57,980 nt of DNA, taken from assembly GCA_020438215.1 (NCBI GenBank), contig JAGQUX010000018.1:1-57980 (forward strand), given 5' to 3'. The first letter of the stretch is position 1. Every line of letters begins with the position of its first letter. Shown piece by piece: positions 1 through 9,038 of this stretch. The DNA comes from Armatimonadota bacterium (GTDB lineage Bacteria > Armatimonadota > Fimbriimonadia > Fimbriimonadales > Fimbriimonadaceae). The translations under genes were made by a program, and so were the position numbers. The notes below the pieces were generated by a model, which ran no database searches, was not told the DNA's origin, and worked only from the letters and a program-made list of their open reading frames with translations.

Positions 1-60
1 AAAATATTCCGATTTGACTGACTTATGGCGCGAATCTAGCCGTAGGTACACTCGGTGCCA

Positions 61-1119
61 ATGTCCAAAGATGCTGAATACCTCCAGTTTGGGGGTATGG
101 CCGTCCCCGAAGGGGTCATGATGCGATCTCCCAACCACTATGCCGTGGCTTGCCGCGCCCCCAATGGCGAGATCGTTTGCAAAACCGAGCCGCTCGAAAA
201 AACGTGGATCGGCCGTCAGCAATGGCTCAAAAAGCCGTTCCTCCGCGGAACCCTGGCGATGCTGGACACAATGGCTCTCGGCATCAAGGCGATGAACTAC
301 GCCTCGAATATCCAGCTTGATCCGCGCTACATGAGCGAGGAAGAAAAAGCCAAAGCTTCCGGCAAAGAACCAAGCAAAGCCCTCACTGGTGCCGCCATCG
401 CTGGAACGATGATCCTCTCTCTCGCGCTTGGTCTGGCAATCTTCCGCTTCGCCCCCGAGCTACTCGCACAGTTTCTTGCTGGCAATAGCCAAGGCAAAGA
501 TGCAGGCGGCATCAAAGCGAACTACATCGCCGAGATCATCAAAGTTGTTTTGTTTATCGGCTACCTCTCCATCATCCGTCGTTGGGAACCGATCTATGAG
601 GTTTTCCGCTATCACGGGGCCGAACACAAGGCTATCAATGTTGTCGAGGCAGAAGAAGAACTCAGCATCGAAAATGCGATGGGTCAGACTCGTCTCCATC
701 CGCGATGTGGCACCAACTTCGCCATCATCGTCATCCTCATCGGATTCCTCCTGTTCCCGCTCATTCCGCGCAATCTCTGGTTCACCGGCATGACCGATGA
801 GTGGCTGAATATGTTCACCTCCAAACTGCTGATTGCCCTCAGCCGCTTAGCGATCGAACTCATGGTATTGCCGATCATCGCCGGAATCAGCTACGAAGTC
901 ATCCGCGCGGCAGGGAAGGCAAAGGATCAGCGATGGGTAAACATCTTGCTCAAACCTGGTCTGGCGACCCAATACATCACCACCGCCGAGCCGAACGAGA
1001 AGCATTGCGAAGTGGCAATCCGGAGCCTGAAAGCCGTCATGCGCGCCGAGGAAACCGGGGAACTCGATAACACCGACCACGCACCTGCAGATGGTGTGGT
1101 TGAAGACGTTCTCACATAA
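61..1119 (+). CDS. DUF1385 (YqhQ-like) membrane protein
   Basis: The protein has about 352 residues. The early segment with GGMAVPEGVMMRSPNHYAVA and the central YHGAEHKAINVVEAEE and HPRCGTNFA motifs are hallmarks of the DUF1385/YqhQ family of integral membrane proteins, whose biochemical role is unknown. Hydrophobic segments lie near residues 110-135, 160-175, 225-245 and 260-290. The His/Glu/Cys motifs sit between membrane segments, which could suit metal binding (inference). I chose the ATG at 61; a GTG two codons upstream (55) is also in frame, and neither has a convincing ribosome-binding site. In other bacteria this family often lies near prmC/prfA, but no such neighbour is visible here because the window starts just upstream. 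Confidence 0.88.
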   Translation: MSKDAEYLQFGGMAVPEGVMMRSPNHYAVACRAPNGEIVCKTEPLEKTWIGRQQWLKKPFLRGTLAMLDTMALGIKAMNYASNIQLDPRYMSEEEKAKASGKEPSKALTGAAIAGTMILSLALGLAIFRFAPELLAQFLAGNSQGKDAGGIKANYIAEIIKVVLFIGYLSIIRRWEPIYEVFRYHGAEHKAINVVEAEEELSIENAMGQTRLHPRCGTNFAIIVILIGFLLFPLIPRNLWFTGMTDEWLNMFTSKLLIALSRLAIELMVLPIIAGISYEVIRAAGKAKDQRWVNILLKPGLATQYITTAEPNEKHCEVAIRSLKAVMRAEETGELDNTDHAPADGVVEDVLT

Positions 1120-1141
1120 GAACTAACTCATCCAAAAACAA

Positions 1142-1173
1142 AAAGCCCTCGCCAGAAAACTGGCAAGGGCTTT
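1142..1173. terminator. Bidirectional intrinsic terminator
   Basis: A 14-bp stem (aaagccctcgccag with ctggcaagggcttt, one C-A mismatch) closes an aaaa loop between two convergent genes. An A-rich run on the left and a T-rich run on the right give a U-tract in both directions. It would end the DUF1385 transcript rightward and the dacB/DUF5658 transcript leftward. Confidence 0.85.
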
Positions 1174-1192
1174 CATTTATTGAAAAGCAATA

Positions 1193-1531
1193 TTAGACGA
1201 AGCTACCGGCAATAAACCAGCTCGTCCAGATGAACATATAAACGCCAGCACCCATTAGTGCCGCCTTGCGGACAAAGGCTAGATTATTGCGAGCATGTCG
1301 CGCCATCACAATCCAGGCAAGCACCAAAGTGGCCCCCTTCACAAAAGCAAAGAGCCATTCGCTCCGCTCGATGAATGGGCGCATGACCGGGTTCAATTCG
1401 ACGATCAAGCCGTTAGCGTGCAAAACTGCTGTCACGATCAAATCCACTAGCCCAATTGCCAGCAGAAGGATCAAAGCTCGTGTAGGGAAGAGCAGCTTTT
1501 TGAGATTGACCACACCAGATTCCGTATTCAT
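1193..1531 (-). CDS. DUF5658-like small integral membrane protein
   Basis: This 112-residue protein has three predicted membrane segments (about residues 17-40, 58-76 and 90-110). The pattern of an early D, a LNPVMRP motif after the first helix, and K/W-rich later helices resembles DUF5658 proteins; the function is unknown. The ATG at 1531 is preceded by GAGAGG with a 7-base spacer, a good ribosome-binding site. The start therefore lies inside the 3' end of the upstream carboxypeptidase gene, a 119-base overlap in another frame. It is last in a leftward run and ends at the terminator at 1142-1173. Confidence 0.7.
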   Translation of the reverse strand: MNTESGVVNLKKLLFPTRALILLLAIGLVDLIVTAVLHANGLIVELNPVMRPFIERSEWLFAFVKGATLVLAWIVMARHARNNLAFVRKAALMGAGVYMFIWTSWFIAGSFV

Positions 1532-2795
1532 AACATTGCCTCTCAGAAACCAAGTAATCCTGGATTTCTTGAACCATTTTATCTTGAATAACGCGAATCG
1601 TTCCTGATCCTTTTACGTGGTGATTAGAAATCATCGTAAATATAACAGGTTCTTGTCCGGGTGGTTGAACGTAACCGCTCAAAGAGCACACTGCGTCTAA
1701 CGTTCCCGTCTTCGCCGAAACTGGTAATCCTTTCAAGCGATTACTCAGAGTTCCTTCGCCCGGTTGGGGCAAAGCGTCCAAGAAAATTTGGAAGAATGGC
1801 TTTGTACTAACATGACGCAAAATCTGTGCCATCGCCCTTCCCGTCACGAAATTGTGTCGTGACATCCCGCTTCCATCCTGCGCGCGGACAGAATCCTCCG
1901 GCACCTTCACAACCTCAGCCATGTATTTGTTGAGTTCTGCGGCTGCCGTTGCGTAAGGGTCTTTGCCTTCGTATCCTCCCAATCCCCCGGCCCTCATAAG
2001 CAAATGCTCAGTGATAATGTTGTCGCTCGGCTCTAATGCCGCTTTGACCAGTTCACCAATCGTCGGCCCATCAATTCGATAATCAGCCTCTCGCTCGGGA
2101 AGAGCCTCCGTCGTAATGAACTTCAACCGACCACCCAGGAGTTTTGCCACCGCTTGACTCGGGTTCGGGAGCGCATATTCACCGACCTCCGCGCCCTCTT
2201 TCGGGAGCTTTCCGCGCAAAGTAACAATATCCCAAGTGTTGTTGAAAGTCGTGCTGAGCGAACCATCACCGCGGCTATACCGAACCTGAACTCCCGCCCA
2301 AGCCGGAGCCACTGCATCACCATTCTTGCTTGTGATGGAATACCGGCCACGGTTCACCGTTAGTGCATGAACCCGTGCCGCATACCGGAAGGGAAGGTCA
2401 TCAAACTCCCAGCCGGGAGGCACATCCACCGTGAACGGGGAATAGACGTAAATCGTTGTATTTGGCCCTGGCTTGAGCACGGCACGCGCTTTCTGCCATT
2501 GCTCCGCCGTGATGGTCGGGTCGCCGCTGGCATCAATGAAAATGTCGTCCCCTTCTTTCCAGAACGTGGTGGACATCCGCTCATCCGGCCCCAACCGATC
2601 CAGCGCAAATGCGCAAGTCAATATCTTCTGGTTGCTCGCCGGCACGACGCGCAGATCTGCGTTTCGGCTGTACAGAACCTCGCCGTTCAACCGCATGACG
2701 ACCGCCTCCGCCAGGCACCCATTCAGATCAGGCGAATCCATCAAAGGGTCAATGCGTTCCGAAAGAGTAAGGGCGAGGGCAAGCGTTGCGATCAT
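1413..2795 (-). CDS. dacB: D-alanyl-D-alanine carboxypeptidase/endopeptidase, PBP4 (S13) family
   Basis: This 460-residue low-molecular-weight penicillin-binding protein trims peptidoglycan side chains or cuts cross-links in the periplasm. The three active-site motifs are visible: SNQK (SxxK) near residue 54, SDN (SxN) in the middle, and KTG in SAKTGTLDAV near the C-terminus. The N-terminus has only a short hydrophobic stretch as a possible export signal. The start ATG overlaps the preceding gene's stop as ATGA (2792-2795), implying translational coupling. The last ~40 residues run out of frame through the start of the DUF5658 gene and do not look like a conserved PBP4 tail, so an ancestral or sequencing frameshift is possible. 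Confidence 0.9.
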   Translation of the reverse strand: MIATLALALTLSERIDPLMDSPDLNGCLAEAVVMRLNGEVLYSRNADLRVVPASNQKILTCAFALDRLGPDERMSTTFWKEGDDIFIDASGDPTITAEQWQKARAVLKPGPNTTIYVYSPFTVDVPPGWEFDDLPFRYAARVHALTVNRGRYSITSKNGDAVAPAWAGVQVRYSRGDGSLSTTFNNTWDIVTLRGKLPKEGAEVGEYALPNPSQAVAKLLGGRLKFITTEALPEREADYRIDGPTIGELVKAALEPSDNIITEHLLMRAGGLGGYEGKDPYATAAAELNKYMAEVVKVPEDSVRAQDGSGMSRHNFVTGRAMAQILRHVSTKPFFQIFLDALPQPGEGTLSNRLKGLPVSAKTGTLDAVCSLSGYVQPPGQEPVIFTMISNHHVKGSGTIRVIQDKMVQEIQDYLVSERQCYEYGIWCGQSQKAALPYTSFDPSAGNWASGFDRDSSFAR

Positions 2796-3787
2796 TTGAT
2801 TTCTTCTGGGAAAACCGGTTCGGGGATATGGTCGGCGTCTTCGTTGGCGATGTCGTTCGCCATGTTCAAAGCAAATTCTTTGAGCTGAGCAACTTGCTCA
2901 ACTTCCGCGGCTGAGCGAAGCTCACTCACGATCCTTTCACGGGATTCCGGCACCCACTCCACATAGTGAAACACCGCGTGATACGCGCTCCGGCGCCCGA
3001 TCTTATGCGGTGCGCGGAAGCACTCTACGAGCACATCTCCTGCTTTCGGAGTGCAGATATGTCCACCAAGTACAACCCCCGCTTTGAAGACTGCACGCGC
3101 ATAGTCATCAGTCGCCCGCCAGATCAAATTCCGAACGGCACCGACAGCTTCATCGCCTTCTTCCGGTGACTTGCAGAACGCCGAGCTATCTTCGAGCATA
3201 TCGAGCACACACCACTGGGCAATGCGCCGATAAGGGTGCTGATCATCGTTGAGAATCGTCACGAGGCTGGGGAGGAAAAGGCCAGTGCTGGCGTGCTTTT
3301 CAATCTCAACCATCGCGTGATGAGCCACATCGCGATCAGGGCAGTAGAGAAGCTTGACCAACTCCATCGGGTCAAGATCGTTGAGTGTGCCGTGATACCG
3401 CTCTTTGCGCCCCAGCGTTTTCGTGATTGCGTCCATCCGGTCGAACCACGGCTCCGCGCTGGCGACGAGTTGTTCTTCAACTTCCTCGATACTTTCGCCG
3501 CGGGCTTCATTCCACAAATCTTCAATCCGCCCAAAAACTCCGTGATCGGTGTGTGCGATATGAACCCGCAGATTCTCTCCGCGAATCGAAATGTCGCGGC
3601 GATCCAGAAACGCGGTGGAGTCAATCTTGAAGTCATGGCTGATGGCATGAGGAGGCCAATGGAACGCCTCACGGTGCCCGGGATCAATCGTATCCGTGCG
3701 ACCACCCAGCGCGGCAACACCCTGAGCGATGAAATCACTCAGGGTTGCGGCCATGCTTTCGGCGGAGAGCGTTGAAGTTTGATCCAT
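2792..3787 (-). CDS. Hypothetical protein, possibly HEAT-like
   Basis: The 331-residue protein is acidic and soluble, with no signal peptide or membrane segment. I do not recognise the family. The first ~100 residues look mixed alpha/beta. From about residue 120 the sequence is helical, with repeated stretches such as DPMELVKLLYCPDRDVAHHAMVEI, PHIGRR-like turns and an AR-rich segment, which suggests HEAT-like repeats (inference). It sits 5 bases after the metalloprotease gene and overlaps dacB by ATGA, so it is the middle gene of a leftward operon. A cytoplasmic accessory role to the neighbouring secreted enzymes is speculative. Confidence 0.75.
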   Translation of the reverse strand: MDQTSTLSAESMAATLSDFIAQGVAALGGRTDTIDPGHREAFHWPPHAISHDFKIDSTAFLDRRDISIRGENLRVHIAHTDHGVFGRIEDLWNEARGESIEEVEEQLVASAEPWFDRMDAITKTLGRKERYHGTLNDLDPMELVKLLYCPDRDVAHHAMVEIEKHASTGLFLPSLVTILNDDQHPYRRIAQWCVLDMLEDSSAFCKSPEEGDEAVGAVRNLIWRATDDYARAVFKAGVVLGGHICTPKAGDVLVECFRAPHKIGRRSAYHAVFHYVEWVPESRERIVSELRSAAEVEQVAQLKEFALNMANDIANEDADHIPEPVFPEEIK

Positions 3788-3792
3788 GCTTC

Positions 3793-6495
3793 TTACTGCG
3801 GCGGAACGACGGTCTGGCGTTTCATGTGCCGGTCGATTTGCTCACTCATATCCTTGAGGTGCAATCGCGTCATTCGGTCTGTTAGCTTAGCCGAATTGAG
3901 CTGAGAGTCCAGGCTTTTCTTCAGATTCTTGAGGTGCTCATGCGAGAGAATCCGCACATCATCATTCACGAGTCCACCTGGTCGCAGATCAAGCCCGATC
4001 AGCATGGTCAGCATGAATCGTTGCAAATCTCGACGCAGAGCAGGAACCGGCTGATCCGCGCCAACTTCGGCATAAACTGCCCCAACAATACCGTCCAGGT
4101 GCTCCTGAATCGTGTAGGCATCACCGGTGCGAGTCTTGAATTGGTTCTCCAGAATCGCATCGAACTTGGTGCTACTCACGATCTGTGCAAGGATTGCCCG
4201 TTGTTGCATCCCGATGTATCCGCGCAACGGCGCGATGTAATCAGAGTTACCCGCGTTGGAATCGCCCGCCATCCCAAAGAGAACACTCTGAGGAAGCGGG
4301 ATGTCGTCCAGCATCAAAACTTCTTTGGCAATGAACCGCATCGCCGCGCGCTGCTGTGCTGGCGAGACAGGTTGGAGGGTTGGTTTTTCTCCAATATCAC
4401 CTTTCAAGTGCCGTCGGAACTCAACGCCACCGATCATCCGTGCCGCCATGTTTCCGCCGTTGAACTGCCCCCGAATCACGCGGAGCAGAAGCGCATTTCG
4501 GCGAGTGTAAGTATCACCAAAGCCAGTTGCCTTGTTGATTGCGTAATCGTACATCCGGGCATTCGCTCGGAGACGCGATTCCAGATAGTCAAGCGTATTC
4601 GCGCTCATATCCCACCGGACCGAGAGAGGGTTCACGCCGTCAGCGTCTTCATCCGTTAAGTAGATCAAGCCCGGCTCACCCGACCGCCGTGCAATCGCAT
4701 TGAGGAAAGGAACCTCATCTTCTGGTGATCGTGCGCCGGCAGGGGAATAACCGTACTCAATCGCCCACAGATCATAAACCCCAATCGTCGGGTTATAGAA
4801 GTAGCCTTTGCCATCAAGAACCGCTTGGATATTGATCGGCACATAGTCCATCACACTCGCGGCGATGGCTTTCTGAGCCACCAAATCCGGGTTGCTGAGT
4901 TGACTCATCGGGAATTGAGTGCTGGCGGCAAAGTTGTGCCGCAACCCAAGGCAGTGACCAACTTCGTGAGCCACCAGGTCGGCGATCATCTGGCGGGTGT
5001 ACTCCTCCAGAGTCACCTTACTGCCGCTGGCCTGGAGCATCGCCCAGCCTTCTTTCGCTGAGTCCACCAAACCGTGCGCATGGTCACAACAGATCTTACG
5101 GAATCCATCGCCTTTCAGCTTGGCGTCGAGCTTTGCCTGATTGACTGCGCGATCTGCTTCCGCTTGCCAGGTCATCCGACCATCCGGCCCGATGACTTGC
5201 TCCTTGAACTCCGTGATTGTCCCTGCAGGATAGTTGGCATCCACCGTCACCGCCGCATTCATGATCTGCCCGGTCACCGGATCGGTGCGGAACCATGCCA
5301 CCGCATAAGGAGAGCTTTCTGACATCGTCCACCGGATGACATTAAATCGGCCATCGGCGTGATCCCAATCCGGATCGTTCGGGGCATCTTTCACTTGAAT
5401 CGCATTGATATAACCAAGCTTCTCAAACGCCTTGTTCCAGAACAGAATTCCTTCTTTGACCGCCGCTTTATATTCTTCGGGAACCGAATGATCGAGGTAC
5501 CAAACAATCGGCTCGACCGGTTCCGATTTCGACGCGGTCGGGCTCTTCTTCTTCAGGTCAAACCGGTTGATCAATCGGACATTCCGATCCACTTCTTTCA
5601 TCTTGGTGACATCAAAGTAGTCCACCGTGAAGAAGCCAACGCGCGGGTCAGCTAGGCGAGGTTGATAGCCGTTGTCAGGTGCCCACCACATATTGAATGA
5701 AAGGGTCAGTGGCAGGCTTCGCCCATCAGCAACCGGAGGCCCGCTCAACCCAAGGAGCATCGCCAGCAGGCTGCCTTCACCATCATCACCGCTGCTGCCT
5801 TTCCGGAAGTGCAGGTTCATCCGCACCACCGCATTTTCCTTGAACGATTTCACCGAAGCGACTTCGGTGTTTTGCATATCGGGGATGTATCCCGGCCCGA
5901 GCATCGTTCCGATCAATCGCGGCAGTTCTTGCAAATTGCCATCGAACATCTTGGCAATGTCAATCAGAAGCAACTTCTTCTTCGGATGCTTCGCCTCAAT
6001 CGAGTAATTGCCCAAATACGCATCCGGGAAAGAGCGCGAGCTGGCTAACGCCAGCGGATCATCTTTCTTCCAGCGATACTTGAGGTTCGGCTTAACCAGC
6101 CGCACCGCCGAATCGCCGAACTTCTCAAATCGAAAAACATCAACAAAGTCTTGATTGAGGGGGTCGCCCGCTTGTAGGTTTTCACCCGCCCCAGTATTGA
6201 GAGTGCCTTGCAGATACAGGAGCTTGCCCAGGTTGTCTTCCGGCAACGCAAGCAGGATCTTCTTCTCCTTCCAATAAAGCTGAAAAGCTCCGCTCAGAGC
6301 CTTAGCATCTTTGATCGCCTTATCAAACTTCTCGATCTCTTTTTCTTCTTCCGTTTTCTCAGCCGGCTTTTTCTCGTCCTTCTTTTCCTCTTGTTTGGCG
6401 GGAGGGGCGGTTGTGCCCGTGGTGGATTGGGCGTAAACCGGGCCGATGACCATCGCCATTGCGGCAAAGAGACAGATCAGTTTGGGGCGAAACAT
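3793..6495 (-). CDS. Secreted zinc-dependent metalloprotease (DUF5117/DUF4953 type)
   Basis: This 900-residue protein starts with a clear signal peptide (hydrophobic core LICLFAAMAMVIGPVYA) followed by a Lys/Glu-rich linker to about residue 60. The zinc site is the extended motif HEVGHCLGLRHN near residue 512 (three His plus the catalytic Glu), followed by a PMSQLSNP-type Met-turn region. The preceding domain, with FRKGSSGDDGEG and WWAPDNGYQPRLADPRVGFF, matches the DUF5117 portion of this metzincin-like family, which is common in Bacteroidota and Armatimonadota. The substrate is unknown. It is probably the first gene of a leftward operon with the unknown protein, dacB and DUF5658; a terminator lies upstream, separating it from tatA. 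Confidence 0.92.
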   Translation of the reverse strand: MFRPKLICLFAAMAMVIGPVYAQSTTGTTAPPAKQEEKKDEKKPAEKTEEEKEIEKFDKAIKDAKALSGAFQLYWKEKKILLALPEDNLGKLLYLQGTLNTGAGENLQAGDPLNQDFVDVFRFEKFGDSAVRLVKPNLKYRWKKDDPLALASSRSFPDAYLGNYSIEAKHPKKKLLLIDIAKMFDGNLQELPRLIGTMLGPGYIPDMQNTEVASVKSFKENAVVRMNLHFRKGSSGDDGEGSLLAMLLGLSGPPVADGRSLPLTLSFNMWWAPDNGYQPRLADPRVGFFTVDYFDVTKMKEVDRNVRLINRFDLKKKSPTASKSEPVEPIVWYLDHSVPEEYKAAVKEGILFWNKAFEKLGYINAIQVKDAPNDPDWDHADGRFNVIRWTMSESSPYAVAWFRTDPVTGQIMNAAVTVDANYPAGTITEFKEQVIGPDGRMTWQAEADRAVNQAKLDAKLKGDGFRKICCDHAHGLVDSAKEGWAMLQASGSKVTLEEYTRQMIADLVAHEVGHCLGLRHNFAASTQFPMSQLSNPDLVAQKAIAASVMDYVPINIQAVLDGKGYFYNPTIGVYDLWAIEYGYSPAGARSPEDEVPFLNAIARRSGEPGLIYLTDEDADGVNPLSVRWDMSANTLDYLESRLRANARMYDYAINKATGFGDTYTRRNALLLRVIRGQFNGGNMAARMIGGVEFRRHLKGDIGEKPTLQPVSPAQQRAAMRFIAKEVLMLDDIPLPQSVLFGMAGDSNAGNSDYIAPLRGYIGMQQRAILAQIVSSTKFDAILENQFKTRTGDAYTIQEHLDGIVGAVYAEVGADQPVPALRRDLQRFMLTMLIGLDLRPGGLVNDDVRILSHEHLKNLKKSLDSQLNSAKLTDRMTRLHLKDMSEQIDRHMKRQTVVPPQ

Positions 6496-6556
6496 ACGAA
6501 CTCATTTTGTCGCATTCCGCCGGGCAAGTTCTTGATGCAGAAGATGAAAATGCAAA

Positions 6557-6586
6557 ATCGGCTCATGACAAACGTCATGAGCCGAT
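6557..6586 (-). terminator. Terminator of tatA
   Basis: A perfect 13-bp inverted repeat (atcggctcatgac / gtcatgagccgat) with an aaac loop lies between the tatA stop and the metalloprotease start. On the minus strand it is followed by TTTTGCATTTT, a reasonable U-rich tail. Confidence 0.8.
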
Positions 6587-6608
6587 CAAAGCGATTCCGA
6601 AAAGGGAA

Positions 6609-6827
6609 TCAGGCTTTTGTTTCTTCGTTGCTCGAATCGTCTTTCAGAGCTTCGTCGAATTTCTTCTTGCCTTCTTTCATGCCTTCTTGAAATTCGCCCA
6701 TACCTTTACCCAGACCGCGCATCAATTGCGGAATCTTGGTTCCCCCGAACAAGAGCAATACAAGGACGACTACCCAAATCCATTCTTGGCCTTGGAGCAG
6801 TGCATATGTGTTCAGAAGATTGATCAT
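6609..6827 (-). CDS. tatA: Sec-independent protein translocase subunit TatA/TatE
   Basis: This 72-residue protein has a single N-terminal membrane helix (EWIWVVVLVLLLFG), the FGG-x-K-(I/L)P hinge and an amphipathic helix with GLGKGMGEF. An acidic/lysine-rich tail follows. This is the standard TatA layout; many copies form the pore through which folded proteins with twin-arginine signals cross the membrane. I chose the internal ATG at 6827 because a perfect TATAAT box at 6860-6865 would place transcription start about 25 bases upstream, inside any longer reading frame. TatC is not in the window. Confidence 0.93.
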   Translation of the reverse strand: MINLLNTYALLQGQEWIWVVVLVLLLFGGTKIPQLMRGLGKGMGEFQEGMKEGKKKFDEALKDDSSNEETKA

Positions 6828-6859
6828 GGTTCTATCTGTGGCGACGTACCACACTGGTT

Positions 6860-6865
6860 ATTATA
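6860..6865 (-). promoter_or_regulatory. -10 box upstream of tatA
   Basis: The minus strand reads TATAAT exactly (plus strand attata). The matching -35 region near 6883-6888 (TCAAGT on the minus strand) is weak. The distance to the ATG at 6827 fits a short leader of about 25 bases. Confidence 0.5.
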
Positions 6866-6908
6866 CGGTGATCGCTGTTAAAACTTGACGATTAGTCCTG
6901 GCAAAGGT

Positions 6909-7625
6909 TCAGACGCTCTCCGTTTCCGCCTTGTCGGTGCCCTCTTCAGAGTCAGACTTTTCTTCGTCCGAAGCGGGTTCTTCATCATCACTGGAACCGG
7001 TATTCACCTTGATCGTCCCTTGATTCATACTATCAAACTCTTCGCCAAGCGTGAACTCGAACCAAGGTCGCTTTTCACCAAATACGGTCGCATCAGAATC
7101 CCCTGTTCGTTTCTTGAAAACGCGCGCACCGTTCTTATCAGAACCCTTATCTTCAAAGAGCAAAACCATGTCCGTCTTGTCTTTGTAGTCTTCCCACTTC
7201 TTGCCCGCGAGTTCCGCATTGAAGTAGATACCCGTGGTTGGATTTTGCTTATTGCAGGTCAGCGCATTCGCAATGTCTTGAACCTGAATAATGGACTTGA
7301 ACGGCCCCGCATCCTCCATTTCACCGCGAATCTTGTCAGCCCGCTTGTTGTAATAGCTTGCGATATCTTCTTGCCAAGTCTCCGCGCTCGGGAAGCTACC
7401 GGTCTCCTTCGCGTACTCTTTCAAAGAAGAGCCCGCCAAGCCCATTGTCACCGGGCACGTCGCGATATTCCCAACCGCCTTGACGCCCGTATATCCCGCA
7501 ATTCCCGTCATGATAATGGCAATACAGCAAAACGCCACCAAAGCCACAATGATCCAAAGAAGAGGATTCGAGCTACTTTTTGGTCGCGGAGCTTCCGGGT
7601 TAAAGGGGGGAGGCGTGCTTGACAT
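6909..7625 (-). CDS. Hypothetical membrane-anchored protein with acidic tail
   Basis: The 238-residue protein has a Pro/Ser-rich cytoplasmic N-terminus, one membrane helix (about residues 20-45) and an extracytoplasmic domain. It ends in a strongly acidic Ser/Asp/Glu tail from about residue 205. I do not recognise the family; the layout (short tail, helix, small domain with residues such as CPVTMGLAGSSLKEYAKETG) resembles type-II-anchored periplasmic proteins. The start at 7625 was chosen because the upstream in-frame extension is not protein-like and would run into the divergent selA gene. Confidence 0.75.
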   Translation of the reverse strand: MSSTPPPFNPEAPRPKSSSNPLLWIIVALVAFCCIAIIMTGIAGYTGVKAVGNIATCPVTMGLAGSSLKEYAKETGSFPSAETWQEDIASYYNKRADKIRGEMEDAGPFKSIIQVQDIANALTCNKQNPTTGIYFNAELAGKKWEDYKDKTDMVLLFEDKGSDKNGARVFKKRTGDSDATVFGEKRPWFEFTLGEEFDSMNQGTIKVNTGSSDDEEPASDEEKSDSEEGTDKAETESV

Positions 7626-7697
7626 CTTAAACCGATGATACCGAGGTGAGATAAACTGGGTTGCACAGGCGGTTTTCTGCCTGAACAAGAGTCCTAG

Positions 7698-9038
7698 ATG
7701 AGTGATCGCCCCCATCCCCCCAGCGTGACCGCCGTTGTCAAACAACTGGTGGAATATCGGCTAGGTATGTATGGCCCTTCAAACGAACCTCCGCCAGAGT
7801 GGATATGTAACGAAGCCGCCAAGCAGGCGATCGCGGAATATCGCGAAGGGAAAATCGAAGACATTCGTGTTCGCGCCAGTGAAATTGTCAATGATATAAG
7901 GGTATTTTCTCCCCACCCTTTACAAAATTTCTCTGGTGTCATTCTCAATACCGGGTTAGGCAGGGCAGTGCTCCCTGGTCAAGTTTGGGCTCACTTAAGC
8001 TCAACTATTAGGCACGCCGTAAACCTGGAGATTGACCTGGAAACCGGTGGACGTGGCGACCGCAATGTCCACGTCGAAAAACTCCTTTGCGATCTCACCG
8101 GTGCCGAAGCCGCAATGGTCGTGAACAACTGCGCCGGAGCGGTTTATCTCGCCCTCTCTGCCCTCTGCCGAGACAGGGAAGTCATTCTCTCCCGTGGGCA
8201 GATGGTCGAAATCGGTGGCTCCTTCCGAATGCCAGATGTCATCCGCGATACCGGATGTCATCTCGTCGAAGTCGGTTGCACCAACAAAACGCATCTCCGC
8301 GATTTCCAAGCTGCCCTCACCGAGAACACGGCGGCTATCCTCTGGTGCCACGAAAGCAACTACAAAATCACCGGATTCACTTCCCAACCCAACCCCGCTG
8401 ATCTTGCCGATCTTGCTCATCGCAATGGAGCCCTCTTTATTGATGACGCTGGCACTGGGTGCCTGATCAATACCGAGCAGTTCGGGATCGGTCACGAGCG
8501 AACACTTCAAGAAGCCGTCGCTGCGGGGGCTGATGTTGTCATGGCCAGCGGCGATAAGCTCATCGGCGGGCCACAAGCGGGCATCATCCTCGGAAAGAAA
8601 GAGATCATCGCCGCCCTCAAAAAGCATCCGCTGGCGCGTGTTCTCCGCATTGACAAGCTCTGTTTAGCTGGTCTCAATGCAACCCTCAAGCTTTATCGAA
8701 GTGACGCTTGGAAGACCATCCCACTCTGGGAATGCGTTTCTCGCCCGCTCGAGCAAGTCCGCGAAGTTGCCGAACGATTAGCCAAGGAGTACCCAGAGGC
8801 AATCACACAAGAAGGAATAACCGAAATCGGTGGTGGCTCCTGCCCCGGCAAGGGCATTCCTACCGTCCTCGTCGGAATCAAGTCCGATAACTTGGAAGAA
8901 CTGCACCGCTACTTCCGGACTAACTTCCATATGGTTGGATCAGTCCGAGATGGATATCTCTGGTTTGATCCCCGGAGCGTTTGTTCTCCTGAAATTGGTT
9001 GGGTAAATCTGAATGTGGTGATGCCAGGCGATGACTAA
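7698..9038 (+). CDS. selA: L-seryl-tRNA(Sec) selenium transferase
   Basis: This 446-residue PLP enzyme converts seryl-tRNA(Sec) to selenocysteinyl-tRNA(Sec) using selenophosphate. Family signatures are clear: NTGLGRAVL, RGQMVEIGGSFRMPDV, VEVGCTNKTHLRDF, the PLP-lysine motif SGDKLIGGPQAG near residue 285, and HPLARVLRIDKL. It departs from the usual DLGSG turn with DDAGTGC. It is not the shorter SelA-like glucosaminate lyase type, because the tRNA-dependent enzyme's motifs are kept. selB, selD and tRNA-Sec are not in the window, and the neighbouring MsrA uses cysteine rather than selenocysteine. The next small gene overlaps it by 8 bases. Confidence 0.93.
   Translation: MSDRPHPPSVTAVVKQLVEYRLGMYGPSNEPPPEWICNEAAKQAIAEYREGKIEDIRVRASEIVNDIRVFSPHPLQNFSGVILNTGLGRAVLPGQVWAHLSSTIRHAVNLEIDLETGGRGDRNVHVEKLLCDLTGAEAAMVVNNCAGAVYLALSALCRDREVILSRGQMVEIGGSFRMPDVIRDTGCHLVEVGCTNKTHLRDFQAALTENTAAILWCHESNYKITGFTSQPNPADLADLAHRNGALFIDDAGTGCLINTEQFGIGHERTLQEAVAAGADVVMASGDKLIGGPQAGIILGKKEIIAALKKHPLARVLRIDKLCLAGLNATLKLYRSDAWKTIPLWECVSRPLEQVREVAERLAKEYPEAITQEGITEIGGGSCPGKGIPTVLVGIKSDNLEELHRYFRTNFHMVGSVRDGYLWFDPRSVCSPEIGWVNLNVVMPGDD

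Noticed and set aside
7670-7687. Hairpin caggcg...tgcctg in the selA leader as a SECIS or riboswitch
   Set aside because: It is only five to six base pairs with a small loop and no known riboswitch core.
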